DNA of 56,160 bases from Planctomycetales bacterium (lineage in GTDB: Bacteria > Planctomycetota > JAKEIC01): assembly GCA_022614695.1 (NCBI GenBank), contig JAKEIC010000295.1, positions 1 to 56,160 of the forward strand. The letters run 5' to 3'. Shown piece by piece: positions 1 to 8,009 of the stretch (positions are counted from its first letter, which is position 1; each line of letters starts with the position of its first letter). The translations under genes were made by a program, and so were the position numbers. The notes under the pieces were generated by a model. The model worked only from the letters and a program-made list of their open reading frames with translations. It searched no databases and was not told where the DNA came from.

Positions 1-429
1 GACCTCGCGCGTGCCCTCCTCGATCCGCCGGTAGTTGCGGCCCGCCCCGGCGGCGTCGCGGACGAGGGGCATCTTGTCGAGGGGCGGGCGCGTCGCGAAG
101 CTGAACCCGGCGAACCCCTCGCCGCCGAACCCGAACGTCTTCTCCCCGTGCCGCCCCTTCACTCCGAGGAACTTCACCCGGAGGACGTCGGGCGGCGCGA
201 CCGCGACCGCGAGGCGCACCTCCACCTCGCCCCCGTCCCAGCGCCGATCGAAGAGGACGTCCGCGGAGAACGACGTGCGCTTGAGCGCCTCCGTCGCGTC
301 CCGCAGGAGCCCCGCCGTCCCCGCGGCCTCGGCTCCGCGCAGCGGGGAGTCCTCCCCCGCGAGCGCGACGGCCACGGCCGCCGCGGCGGCGAAGGGAAGG
401 AGACCGGCGACGAGCCGGGACGTTCTCAT
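1..429 (-). CDS. RseB/MucB-like periplasmic protein, N-terminal part (runs off the window)
   Basis: This is the third gene of the sigma/anti-sigma operon. Its ATG overlaps the anti-sigma stop codon as ATGA, so the two are translationally coupled. The 143 visible codons are open to the window edge. They start with a signal peptide (MRTSRLVAGLLPFAAAAAV, then ALAG) followed by a helix of the type LLRDATEALKRTSFSADVLF and alternating beta strands, as in the MucB/RseB and LolA-like fold. In known systems RseB binds the periplasmic part of the anti-sigma factor and tunes its proteolysis. The position after an anti-sigma factor supports that role here, but the sequence match is only general and the C-terminal half is missing. 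It could instead be another LolA-fold lipid carrier. Confidence 0.6.
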   Translation of the reverse strand, partial: MRTSRLVAGLLPFAAAAAVAVALAGEDSPLRGAEAAGTAGLLRDATEALKRTSFSADVLFDRRWDGGEVEVRLAVAVAPPDVLRVKFLGVKGRHGEKTFGFGGEGFAGFSFATRPPLDKMPLVRDAAGAGRNYRRIEEGTREV

Positions 430-938
430 CGGTCTTGAGGGGCTCGAGGGGCCCCGTTCTCCGCGGCCCGGGCCGCGAAGGCGGCCGCGAGCGAGCCGCC
501 GGGGAGGCCGGCCGCCGCGTCTTCGCCGGCCGCCGCCAGCACGCCGTCCCAATCGGGACCCTCGGCGACCTCCAGCCGGGCCTCGCCCCGGAGCGGCGGC
601 GGCGCGTCCGCGCGGCCGGACCCGAGGCCCCCGAGGGCAAGGACCAGGAGGATCGCCGCGGCCGCGGCCGCCGGGACCGTGATCCAGAGGAGCGGGGACG
701 CCCCCTCGGCGACGTCGGCGAGGCGTGCCGGGAGCCGCCGCGCGCCGACCGAGGGCGGTGTGAGATCGCCGGGGGCGCGCGCGGGCAGCGCCCCGCGAAG
801 GAGCGCCGCCGTCGAGCGGGCGGCCTCGGCGGCCGCCGAACACCCGGCGCAGCCCGCGACGTGGGCCGCCACCCCGGGCAGGGCCGCGAGGTCTCCGCCC
901 GCCGCCGCGATCTCGATCCGGACCGTCCTGCAGTTCAT
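426..938 (-). CDS. Membrane-anchored anti-sigma factor (zinc-finger type)
   Basis: The N-terminus starts MNCRTVRIEIAAAGGDLAAL and carries HVAGCAGC, the HxxxCxxC signature of zinc-associated anti-sigma domains. One hydrophobic span (LLWITVPAAAAAAILLVLAL) lies in the middle, with an Ala/Gly-rich periplasmic tail of about 70 residues. The expected role is to hold the adjacent ECF sigma factor at the inner face of the cytoplasmic membrane. I chose the ATG at 938 because a GGAGG lies 11 bases upstream and the M-x-C start matches the family. An in-frame ATG at 956, inside the sigma gene, would add six residues. The gene follows the sigma stop directly and overlaps the next gene by 4 bases. Confidence 0.8.
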   Translation of the reverse strand: MNCRTVRIEIAAAGGDLAALPGVAAHVAGCAGCSAAAEAARSTAALLRGALPARAPGDLTPPSVGARRLPARLADVAEGASPLLWITVPAAAAAAILLVLALGGLGSGRADAPPPLRGEARLEVAEGPDWDGVLAAAGEDAAAGLPGGSLAAAFAARAAENGAPRAPQDR

Positions 939-942
939 CGTC

Positions 943-1599
943 TCACGATCCTCCATGCCTCTTCCGTATCTCCGCCAGGGGCCCCTCGAGCCTCTCGTGC
1001 GCCCGCGCGAGCCTCGACTTCACCGTCCCGATCGAGCACCGGAGCGCGGCCGCGATCTCGTCGTAGGCGAGGCCCCCCGCGTACCGGAGCGCGACCACCG
1101 TCCGGAGCTTCGGGGAGAGCCTCTCGACCTCCGCCCGGACGGCGCGGTTCCGCTCCTCGGCCTGCGCCTCCTCGTCGGGACCCGGGGCCGTCGAGACCCT
1201 CTCGATCGCCGCCGGGGGATCCCGGGGATCGCCCGCCTTCCCGGACCGCACCTGGCGCCGCCGCCACCGGTCTATCGCGAGGTTCACCGAGACCCGCGCG
1301 ATCCACCCGCGGACCGTCACGCCGGGCGGGGTCCCGCGTCCCCCCGTGAGGAGGAGGAGGAAGACGTCCTGGAGGACGTCCGCGGCCTCCGCCTCGTCGC
1401 CGAGGACACGCGCCGCGACCCCGAACACGAGGTCCTTGTACCGCCCGAACAGCTCGGCGAGGGCCTCCTTGTCCCCCGAAATCGCCCGTCGGGCCAGCGG
1501 GAGGTCGGGGTCTTGTGGGGGGCCCCCCTCCGTATCTCTTGACGCGGCAAGGGGGGCGGATTGTTCCCTGGGCGGGGCTCGGAGGGAGGAGGGGGCCAT
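943..1599 (-). CDS. ECF-family RNA polymerase sigma factor
   Basis: The protein has the two-domain ECF layout. Region 2 is visible as LFGRYKDLVFGVAARVLGD followed by AEAADVLQDVFLLLL. Region 4 is visible as LSPKLRTVVALRYAGGLAYD followed by the helix-turn-helix IGTVKSRLARAHERL. Regions 1.1 and 3 are absent. It is the first gene of a three-gene operon with its anti-sigma factor. An in-frame ATG exists at 1623, but its first bases form a perfect TATAAT. If that is the -10 box, transcription starts after it, so I placed the start at ATG 1599. About 25 residues precede region 2 (PLAASRDTEGGPPQDPDLPL) and look unstructured. Confidence 0.88.
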   Translation of the reverse strand: MAPSSLRAPPREQSAPLAASRDTEGGPPQDPDLPLARRAISGDKEALAELFGRYKDLVFGVAARVLGDEAEAADVLQDVFLLLLTGGRGTPPGVTVRGWIARVSVNLAIDRWRRRQVRSGKAGDPRDPPAAIERVSTAPGPDEEAQAEERNRAVRAEVERLSPKLRTVVALRYAGGLAYDEIAAALRCSIGTVKSRLARAHERLEGPLAEIRKRHGGS

Positions 1600-1621
1600 G
1601 GGGGGGGCCGGGCGGGGGCGC

Positions 1622-1627
1622 ATTATA
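1622..1627 (-). promoter_or_regulatory. -10 hexamer TATAAT before the ECF sigma gene
   Basis: A perfect TATAAT, rare by chance in DNA this GC-rich, lies 22 bases upstream of ATG 1599 and overlaps an alternative ATG at 1623. No good -35 match is seen at 17 bases, so the promoter may depend on an activator or an alternative sigma factor. Confidence 0.5.
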
Positions 1628-1638
1628 GGACGCCCGGG

Positions 1639-3705
1639 TCAGCGCTCCCCGGAGAGCGGGTCTCGCCCGAGCATGCCCCGGCACTCCGAGAGGACTCGGT
1701 GGACGGCCGCCAGCTCGGGGTCGTCGGGCGGGGCGTAGCGGACGTACTCCTGAAAGGCCTCGGCCGCGCCCTTCCAGTTCCCTCTCTCCCGCCGGACCAT
1801 CCCGAGGTTGCGGAGGGCCGTCAGGTATCCCGGCCGGAGGCGGACCGCTTCGGCGTAGTCCGCTTCGCCGCCCGGGAGGTCGCCCTGGGCCTCTCGCGCG
1901 GCGCCGCGGGCATTGCAGGCCTCGGGGTAGGCCCTCCGGCACCGGAGCGCGGCGTCGTAGTCCTCGATCGCGCGAGCGAAGTCCTTGTCGCCGTGGCGGA
2001 GGAGCCCCCGGTTCGTCCAGGCCTCGGGCAGCCCGGGGTCGAGCCGGATCGCCTCGTCGAGGTCATCGAGCGCCCCCGCCCGATCCCCGAGGGCCTCGCG
2101 AGCGTTGGAACGGTTCACGAGAGCTCGCGGCCACCCGGGTCGCAGCTTGAGCGCACGATCGTGGTCCTCGAAGGCGGCCCGATGATCGCCCAGCGCTTGC
2201 CAGGCGGATCCGCGCTCGTCCAGGGTATCGGCCTCGTCCCAGGGTTCGGGCTTGGTTCCGAGTGCGGAGGTGAGGTCCTCGATAGCCCCCCGCGCGTCGC
2301 CGGCGACGCTCCGGGACCTCCCCCGGGAGTGGAGGGCGAGGTACAGGCCGGGCTCGAGGCGGAGGGCCTCGTCGAGCAGTGCGCGAGACTCCGAAAGCCG
2401 TCCCTCCCGCCGCAGGAGCTCGGAGCGTCCGAGGAGCACGAACGGCGACCCCGGATCCAGCGCCGAGATCGCCTCGATGTCAGCCTCGGCGGCCGGGTAG
2501 TTCTGCTGATCGATTCTCGCGATCGCGCGGTCGGCGAGGATCCGAGTGTCCGTGGGGTCGAGCTCGAGTGCGCGCGTGTACTCCGTCTCGGCGAGGGCCG
2601 GGTCGCCGATCCGGGAGGCGCAGGCCGCCCTCATCCGATGGAGGAGGACGTGCCGGAATCCCTCCGCGAACAGTCCCTCGCTTTCCCGGATGACCACGCC
2701 CGGATCGGGGATTTGGTCGTTGTACGCGAGGTAGGCCCGCAGGAACCCCGCCTCCCAGCCCTCGATCCCCGCGAGCGCCTCGCGGGCGGCGGCCCAGTCG
2801 CCGCCAATCTCGTGCAGCGCCCCTTGAGCGATGCGACCCTCCCGACCGCCCTCCCTCACGAGCTGTTCGAGGTCCGGGCGGGCCTGCTCGACGTCCTGGG
2901 GGCCGGTGAACCGGAAGAGGGCCTCGAGGGCTCGGTAGAGCCGCGCCTTCGATCGGCCGGGCTCCTCGGCGAGGACGCGGTCCCACTCGGCCCGAGCCGC
3001 CGCCCCGTCGCGCAGGATCCAGAGGACGCACCCGCGGCGGACCCGCCACTCCCGCTCGTCGGGCGCGAGCTCCAGGGCCTGCCGCAGGAGCTCGGCCGCG
3101 CCCCGCGGGTCGGCGGAGCGCGTGGCCCAGCCGCGGGCCGCGAGACCGGCGGCCCGGTCGGCGGTCGAGGTCGGGGCCGGCGCCGGCGCGGGCGGCAGCT
3201 TCCGGGCACGGACGAGCACGCCCGCTCCGACCCCGACGGCTGCCAGGATCGCGCTCGCCGCCAGCCACGCCGCGTTCGAGCGCCTCCTGCGCGCGAGAGG
3301 CCTCTCCCCCCGCAGCACCCGATCTAGGTCGTCCCGGACCGCCGAGGCGTCGCGGGGCCGGGCGGCCGCGGCCTTGCCGAGGCAGGCTCGTACGAGGGTC
3401 TCCAGGCCCCCCGGAAGGTCGGGCCGCTCTCGCCTCAGGGCCGGCGGCTCCGTGAGCAGCGCCTTTCCCACGACGGCCGCCGGGGAGTCGCCCTCGAACG
3501 GCGGCCTTCCGGCGAGCATCTGCCAGAGCACGCACCCGAGCGCCCACACGTCCGTGGCCGGGGAGAGGGACGAGAGGTCGCCGCGCGCCTGCTCGGGGCT
3601 CATGTAGGCGGGAGTCCCGAGCGCGACGCCGGTGCGGGTGAGGCGGGACCCGGTGGCGGTGGCCTTGGCGAGGCCGAAGTCGGTGAGGAATGCGCGGACT
3701 GTCAT
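1639..3705 (-). CDS. N-lobe-less Ser/Thr kinase-like protein with TPR repeats
   Basis: The 688-residue protein begins almost directly at the kinase activation segment: DFG at residues 9-11, GTPAYMSPEQ at 30-39, then the helix-F Asp (ATDVW) and a complete C-lobe to about residue 135. The P-loop, the VAIK lysine, the helix-C glutamate and the HRD catalytic loop are all absent. The upstream 70 bases lead straight into a divergent gene, so there is no room for them. A membrane span follows (about 146-166), then roughly 500 residues of TPR-like helices (for example EAWTNRGLLRHGDKDFARAI). Catalysis is therefore unlikely. A scaffold, or a receptor that binds another kinase, is my inference. The gene at 20973 has the same architecture. 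Confidence 0.8.
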   Translation of the reverse strand: MTVRAFLTDFGLAKATATGSRLTRTGVALGTPAYMSPEQARGDLSSLSPATDVWALGCVLWQMLAGRPPFEGDSPAAVVGKALLTEPPALRRERPDLPGGLETLVRACLGKAAAARPRDASAVRDDLDRVLRGERPLARRRRSNAAWLAASAILAAVGVGAGVLVRARKLPPAPAPAPTSTADRAAGLAARGWATRSADPRGAAELLRQALELAPDEREWRVRRGCVLWILRDGAAARAEWDRVLAEEPGRSKARLYRALEALFRFTGPQDVEQARPDLEQLVREGGREGRIAQGALHEIGGDWAAAREALAGIEGWEAGFLRAYLAYNDQIPDPGVVIRESEGLFAEGFRHVLLHRMRAACASRIGDPALAETEYTRALELDPTDTRILADRAIARIDQQNYPAAEADIEAISALDPGSPFVLLGRSELLRREGRLSESRALLDEALRLEPGLYLALHSRGRSRSVAGDARGAIEDLTSALGTKPEPWDEADTLDERGSAWQALGDHRAAFEDHDRALKLRPGWPRALVNRSNAREALGDRAGALDDLDEAIRLDPGLPEAWTNRGLLRHGDKDFARAIEDYDAALRCRRAYPEACNARGAAREAQGDLPGGEADYAEAVRLRPGYLTALRNLGMVRRERGNWKGAAEAFQEYVRYAPPDDPELAAVHRVLSECRGMLGRDPLSGER

Positions 3706-3733
3706 GTCCCCGGTCCCCAGGGGCCGGCGCGCC

Positions 3734-3739
3734 AGTGTA
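3734..3739 (-). promoter_or_regulatory. Candidate -10 (TACACT) for the half-kinase gene
   Basis: TACACT lies 28 bases before the ATG at 3705 in the short divergent spacer. No -35 match was found. Confidence 0.3.
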
Positions 3740-3760
3740 AGAGGCTCCGGAGGGCACGGA

Positions 3761-3766
3761 TAGAAT
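3761..3766 (+). promoter_or_regulatory. -10 hexamer TAGAAT of the HEAT-repeat lipoprotein gene
   Basis: TAGAAT ends 11 bases before the GTG start at 3778. A start point 6-8 bases after the box would leave a leader of only a few bases. The same arrangement recurs across the window. Confidence 0.5.
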
Positions 3767-3777
3767 CCCCCCTCGCC

Positions 3778-4845
3778 GTGTCCTCGCGCGTGGCCGTCCT
3801 CGCGACTCTCCTCCTCGCGGGGGCGTGCGGGGGGCGAGGCGGAAACGCTCAGGCGGGGGACCCCGCGCCCGCCGCGCCGGAAGATTCTCTCCCGCCATCC
3901 ATCGCGGCGTCCTGGGGAGAGCTGCGCCGCCTCTCGCGGACGATCCTTGAGGGGCCGATCCCGCCGGATGCTCTCCGCCGCCTGGCGGAGCGCCTGGAAA
4001 ACCCCGATCTCCCGGCCGATGAGCGGGTTCGGCTGCTCGGACTCTTGGCGCCGGGGGTGAGCCGGTCGGTCCGATTCTCCGCCGATACAGAGCTCCGGAG
4101 GGTCACAGCGACCCTGAAGGAACCGGCGGAGAAGGACCCGGCCGTCGCCCCGGCCCTCGCACGGGCGCTGCTCGCGGAGCCCATGGCCGGGGTCCGCAGC
4201 CGGCTGGCCGCGGTCCTAGCCGAGATCCGGCCGGCATTCCCCGCGGCGGGGGACGCGGCCGCGCGGGAGATCCTCCTCGCGGCGGCTGCGGACAAGTCCT
4301 CCACCGCATCGCTTCGTCGGGATGCGGTCCGGGCGCTAGGCCCGGCCGGCACGGAGGCGGACGAGCGAGCCCTCGCGGACCTCCTGGGCGACTCGGACGC
4401 GCTGCTGCGGGTCGAGGCCCTGAGATCCCTGGCAGGGCGCGCCGGCCTCGTCGGGACCGCCCGATCCGCGCTCGAGCGAGCCGCCGAGGGGGATCCCGAG
4501 GCTCAGGTCCGCGCCTCCGCCCTCACGTCGCTCGCGGGCTCGGTCCCGGACGGAAAGGCGCGCGCGCTGCTCCTCGAGAGGCTCTCGGCAGACAAGGACG
4601 CCTCGGTGAAGCACGCCGCCGCGTCCGCCCTCTGGGAGGTCCCGTTCGACTCGGACGCGATCCGGGGGCTGGCTGACGTACGCGCCGCGGAGGCAGACCC
4701 GACCGTCCGCGCCGCCGTGGTGGAACTGCTCGGGTTCCAGACGCTCCCGGCAGCCCGCGACGCCCTCCGCGAGGCGGCGCGCTCGGACCCGGAGGAGTCC
4801 GTCCGGGCCCGGGCGAAGGAACTCGCGGAGGCGCCGCGCCGTTAG
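3778..4845 (+). CDS. HEAT-repeat lipoprotein
   Basis: A 355-residue exported protein. The N-terminus has a signal sequence ending in a lipobox, LLLAGAC, so Cys17 is the likely lipidated residue. The rest is a run of helical repeats of about 30 residues (for example DPTVRAAVVELLGFQTLPAA and DASVKHAAASALWEV), with the R/A-L pattern of HEAT repeats. Such proteins usually act as binding scaffolds, and no catalytic motif is visible. It starts with GTG, has no Shine-Dalgarno and is divergent from the half kinase. A second HEAT protein lies at 53600. The exact function is unknown. Confidence 0.75.
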   Translation: MSSRVAVLATLLLAGACGGRGGNAQAGDPAPAAPEDSLPPSIAASWGELRRLSRTILEGPIPPDALRRLAERLENPDLPADERVRLLGLLAPGVSRSVRFSADTELRRVTATLKEPAEKDPAVAPALARALLAEPMAGVRSRLAAVLAEIRPAFPAAGDAAAREILLAAAADKSSTASLRRDAVRALGPAGTEADERALADLLGDSDALLRVEALRSLAGRAGLVGTARSALERAAEGDPEAQVRASALTSLAGSVPDGKARALLLERLSADKDASVKHAAASALWEVPFDSDAIRGLADVRAAEADPTVRAAVVELLGFQTLPAARDALREAARSDPEESVRARAKELAEAPRR

Positions 4846-4914
4846 GCTCTGTCTGGCAATCCCATGCCTACTGCGGCGCGCCATCCCCGTCGCCCGACTT
4901 CGTTACTCCTCCTC

Positions 4915-4938
4915 GGCGTACCTCTCCGTTGGTACGCC
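4915..4938. repeat. Perfect 8-bp inverted repeat in the 255-bp spacer
   Basis: GGCGTACC, 8 bases, then GGTACGCC. It lies 70 bases after the HEAT gene, in a spacer (4846-5100) that is visibly less GC-skewed than its surroundings and has no gene I can support. It has no T-run, so it is not a typical intrinsic terminator. It could be a dispersed palindromic element or the remnant of an insertion. Confidence 0.5.
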
Positions 4939-5023
4939 TTCGTCGTCGCGCCTCACCTCAGGATTCCTCAATCCCGGATCGCGGCCCGCCGAGATCCCCC
5001 CGGTGCGGCCGATCCGCGCGTGT

Positions 5024-5029
5024 TACAAT
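5024..5029 (+). promoter_or_regulatory. Candidate -10 (TACAAT) for the ExeA-like operon
   Basis: TACAAT lies 71 bases before the chosen ATG at 5101. A 9-base tandem repeat sits between them. Confidence 0.35.
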
Positions 5030-5058
5030 GCCCCCAAGTTCTCCGCCTCCTATGACCC

Positions 5059-5085
5059 ATGGGGTCCATGGGGTCCGTGGGGACG
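5059..5085 (+). repeat. Short tandem repeat, 9-base unit (ATGGGGTCC), about 3 copies
   Basis: Two perfect units of ATGGGGTCC and a degenerate third. They add three in-frame upstream start codons (ATG, ATG, GTG) ahead of the ExeA-like gene. On the opposite strand the unit reads GGACCCCAT, close to the repeat unit at 47235-47261. Confidence 0.7.
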
Positions 5086-5100
5086 GGAGAACCTGGGCCC

Positions 5101-5925
5101 ATGCACGAATCCTACTGGGGCTTCCGTGAGCGGCCTTTCCAGAACACCCCGGACCCCCGGTTCCTCTACTACTCCCCGGCCCACGAAGAGGCCCTCGTCC
5201 GCCTCCTCTACTCGATCAGCGAGGGCAAGGGCCTCGCGGTCCTCACGGGGGACGTGGGGACGGGCAAGACCCTCCTCTGCCGCGTCTTCCGGAAGGAGCT
5301 CACGGACCGGGGCTACGGGGTGGCCTACCTCGTGAACCCGGACCTCTCGCCCGAGGACCTGCTGCGCGCGATCCTCGTCGAGCTGGACGCGGCGGCGCCG
5401 GCCGGCGCGAGCAAGGGCGACCTCTGGCGGGCGCTCCACGACCACGTCGGGGCACGCGACGGCGCGGGGCGCGAGGCGGTCGTGATCCTGGACGAGGCGC
5501 AAGCGATCTCGGACCCGCGCACCCTCGAGGAGATCCGGCTCCTCCTGAACCTCGTCCGCGACGACCGGTTCCTCGTGCCCGTCGTCCTCGTCGGGCAGCC
5601 GGAGCTCACGCCGAGGATCCAGAGATTCCCGGCGCTCCGGCAGCGGGTCGGGGTGGCGTGCCAGCTGCGGCCGCTCACGCGGGACGAGACGACCGACTAC
5701 CTCGCCCACCGACTCGAGGTGGCCGGCGGATCGGCGGACCTCTTCGACCCGGGAGCCGTGGACCTCCTCCACGCGGCCTCCCGCGGGACTCCCCGGGAAG
5801 TGAACACGATCGCGGATCTCGCCCTGCTCGTGGGCTGCGGCGAGGGAGCGGCCCGGATCACGGCGGAGGTGATGCAGAGGGCCGTGGGCGAAATGGCGAC
5901 GGCGGGAGCGCCCGGGAGGGCGTGA
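5101..5925 (+). CDS. ExeA/GspA-type AAA ATPase
   Basis: The 274-residue protein opens with MHESYWGFRERPFQNTPDPR, the characteristic start of ExeA-family proteins, which is why I chose ATG 5101 over ATG 5059. The Walker A motif is GDVGTGKT, the Walker B is VVILDEAQAI, and a sensor region (FLVPVVLVGQPEL) and an arginine-rich C-lid (QRVGVACQLRPLTRDE) follow. Known relatives (ExeA/GspA) use ATP to place the type II secretin through peptidoglycan, but the family also occurs with unrelated partners such as TniB-like proteins. No peptidoglycan-binding or membrane segment is present. The stop overlaps the next start, so it works with the Pro-rich protein that follows. Confidence 0.85.
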   Translation: MHESYWGFRERPFQNTPDPRFLYYSPAHEEALVRLLYSISEGKGLAVLTGDVGTGKTLLCRVFRKELTDRGYGVAYLVNPDLSPEDLLRAILVELDAAAPAGASKGDLWRALHDHVGARDGAGREAVVILDEAQAISDPRTLEEIRLLLNLVRDDRFLVPVVLVGQPELTPRIQRFPALRQRVGVACQLRPLTRDETTDYLAHRLEVAGGSADLFDPGAVDLLHAASRGTPREVNTIADLALLVGCGEGAARITAEVMQRAVGEMATAGAPGRA

Positions 5926-7493
5926 TGGGCGACGCCGACGCGCGCGCACGGGTCGAAGCGGCCGCGGCGAGGCTCGTTTCCGCGGCGCCGGCACGCGAGG
6001 GCGAGAGGAGGCCCCGCGGGAGACCTGGGGAAGCGCTCCAGGCCGCGCTCGCGGCGGTGCCCGTCCGGACGCCCCCGCCCCGGCGAGGCCCCCGGACCTC
6101 GGCTCCCGTCGAGACGGCCCCGGAGACTGCCCTCGGCGCGCCGCCGATCCTCCCCCTCACCTGGTCGCCGCCAACCGCCGGGGGCGCCGCGCAGGAGGCG
6201 AGCCGCCCGGCTCCGGCCCCTCGGCCGCTCTCGCGGCCCGCCCCGGGCCGCGGCCGGGGGGGAGCGCCCCGGAAGATCCTCTCCCTCTCGGAGCTGGGCG
6301 GGTTCCGGGCCGAGGACTACCTGGGGACCCTCTTCCCCCGCGACGCGTGGGACGAGGCTTCCGAGCCGCCGCCGCCCGCGCGGCCGATCGAGTCACCGGC
6401 GTTCGCCCCGCCTCCCGCGGAGGGGCTCCCCGAGCCCCGGCCGAGGCCGCTCTCGACTCGCGCACAGGCGCCTCCCGCCCCTCCGCCGCAGCCGCCCCCA
6501 GCCCCGGCCCCGCCTCCGGAGCACGTGACGAAGATCCACGCCGCCCTTTCGACCCTCCTCGACGCGGACGGGGAGAAGGACACCGTGGCCTTCGCGGCGC
6601 GGCCGGCGGCGCGGCCGGCGCCCCCCCCGCCGCCCCCGCCGGCCCCCGTCGCGGCCCCTGCGGCGGCCAAGAACCCGGCCACCCCCGCCGCCAAGCCGCA
6701 GGAACGGCCCACGAGCGCCACGCTCCTGGTCAAACCGGCGCCCGCCCCGGCGCGACCCCCATCGCCGCCGCCCGCGCCCGCGACGGCCCCGCCGCGGCCG
6801 GGCCCGTCGCGGCCGGAACCCCCGCCGAGGCCCCGGGGGGGGACCACGATCCAGATCCCCGAGGAGGAGATCCCGAAGAAGCCCCCCGCCGGCAAGCCGG
6901 TGCCCGCCGCGGCGGCTCTCCCGAAGGGCGCCGAGGACGACACCAACGAGTTCGAGAGGCTCCTCGAGGCCCGGCTCCGGTCGGGCAAACCGGGGGTCAC
7001 GGCCGTCGTGTCTAGGGCGATGACCGGTCCGATGACCGGGCCGGCGACGCCCGCCCCGGCCCCAAAGCGGCCGCCCTCCTCCGCTCCCACCGCGCCGGAA
7101 GCGCCGAAGCTCTTCTCGCCCGAGGCCCCCGCCTCCCCCGGCGGAGCCCCCCCCGACGCCGGGCTCCCCGAGTTCGTCTCGAAGATCCTCGAGTCGCTCG
7201 ACTCGATGATCGAGGACCCGGAGCTCCTCCCCGAGACGCGGTCCGTCCGGAAGGCGGACAAGCGCCCGACCGAGGCCATCGTCGCCTCGGAGGTCGAGGG
7301 CGCCGGCCGCAACGAACGCGAGACGGGCGCCTTCGAGGAGGCGACCGGCAAGAAGAAGGGCGAGACCGACGTCCGCGCGAAGAAGGAGACGGGCGAGTTC
7401 GAGGAGGGGAAGAAGAAGCCCTCCTCGGAGACCGACCGGCGCAAGATCAGCGCGGAGGAGCTGGACGCGCTGAACAAGCTGTTCGAGGAGTAA
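5925..7493 (+). CDS. Pro/Ala-rich low-complexity protein coupled to the ExeA-like ATPase
   Basis: A 522-residue protein with no recognised domain and no membrane span. Most of residues 30-400 is disordered Pro/Ala-rich sequence (runs such as APPPPPPPAPVAAPAAAK), with short ordered islands (ILSLSELGGFRAEDYLGTLF; FVSKILESLDSMIEDPELL). The last 90 residues are charged and carry repeated TGxFEE motifs (RETGAFEEATGKKK, KETGEFEEGKKK). The C-terminal ISAEELDALNKLFEE resembles the N-terminal CheY-binding peptide of FliM (LSQDEIDALL), which may be coincidence. The ATG overlaps the ExeA stop codon and has GGGAGGG upstream. GspB partners of GspA are also Pro-rich but carry a membrane anchor that is missing here. 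Confidence 0.6.
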   Translation: MGDADARARVEAAAARLVSAAPAREGERRPRGRPGEALQAALAAVPVRTPPPRRGPRTSAPVETAPETALGAPPILPLTWSPPTAGGAAQEASRPAPAPRPLSRPAPGRGRGGAPRKILSLSELGGFRAEDYLGTLFPRDAWDEASEPPPPARPIESPAFAPPPAEGLPEPRPRPLSTRAQAPPAPPPQPPPAPAPPPEHVTKIHAALSTLLDADGEKDTVAFAARPAARPAPPPPPPPAPVAAPAAAKNPATPAAKPQERPTSATLLVKPAPAPARPPSPPPAPATAPPRPGPSRPEPPPRPRGGTTIQIPEEEIPKKPPAGKPVPAAAALPKGAEDDTNEFERLLEARLRSGKPGVTAVVSRAMTGPMTGPATPAPAPKRPPSSAPTAPEAPKLFSPEAPASPGGAPPDAGLPEFVSKILESLDSMIEDPELLPETRSVRKADKRPTEAIVASEVEGAGRNERETGAFEEATGKKKGETDVRAKKETGEFEEGKKKPSSETDRRKISAEELDALNKLFEE

Positions 7494-7514
7494 GCCCTCG
7501 CGGGCCGCCCCGCA

Positions 7515-7542
7515 TTGACTCCCCGCCCCGGCCCGCTATCAT
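7515..7542 (+). promoter_or_regulatory. Promoter of the rplM-rpsI operon
   Basis: TTGACT, a 16-base spacer, then TATCAT, ending 12 bases before the rplM ATG. The predicted leader is about 5 bases and no Shine-Dalgarno is present, so rplM is probably translated from a near-leaderless message. Confidence 0.7.
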
Positions 7543-7554
7543 CCCCGCCCTCCG

Positions 7555-8001
7555 ATGATCACGGCCACGCTCGACCACACCTGGGTCGCGAAGAAGAACG
7601 AGGTCCCCCACCGCTGGTGGATCGTGGACGCCAAGGGGAAGGTGCTGGGCCGGCTCGCGACGCGCGTGGCGATGGTCCTCCAGGGTAAGCACAGGCCCAC
7701 GTACACCGACAACGTGGACACGGGGGACTGCGTCGTCGTCGTGAACGCCGGGGGCGTCGAGCTCACGCGCAAGAAGCCCGAGAAGAAGATCTACCGCTAC
7801 CACACCTACTGGATCGGCGGCCTGAAGGAGATCCCGTTCAAGGACCTCATGGCCCGCCACCCGGAGAAGGTGGTCCGGCTCGCGATCAAGAGGATGCTCC
7901 CGAAGTCGAAGCTCGGTCGCCAGATGATCAAGAAGCTCAAGATCTATCCGGGGGCGGAGCACCCGCACTCGGCCCAGAGGCCGGAGCCCCTGGCGGTCTA
8001 G
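7555..8001 (+). CDS. rplM: 50S ribosomal protein L13 (uL13)
   Basis: At 148 residues it has the usual length. Family hallmarks are plain: RWWIVDAKGKVLGRLATRVA near the N-terminus, GDCVVVVNAGGVELT, the YRYHTYWIGGLKEIPF segment and the C-terminal RMLPKSKLGRQMIKKLKIYP. L13 binds 23S rRNA early in large-subunit assembly. The gene heads the conserved rplM-rpsI pair, with only 8 bases between them. Confidence 0.97.
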   Translation: MITATLDHTWVAKKNEVPHRWWIVDAKGKVLGRLATRVAMVLQGKHRPTYTDNVDTGDCVVVVNAGGVELTRKKPEKKIYRYHTYWIGGLKEIPFKDLMARHPEKVVRLAIKRMLPKSKLGRQMIKKLKIYPGAEHPHSAQRPEPLAV

Positions 8002-8009
8002 GAGGGATC

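Noticed and set aside
35-1542. Plus-strand open frames over the sigma/anti-sigma region
   Set aside because: They are antisense shadows. The ECF sigma regions 2 and 4 and the HxxxCxxC anti-sigma motif are on the minus strand.
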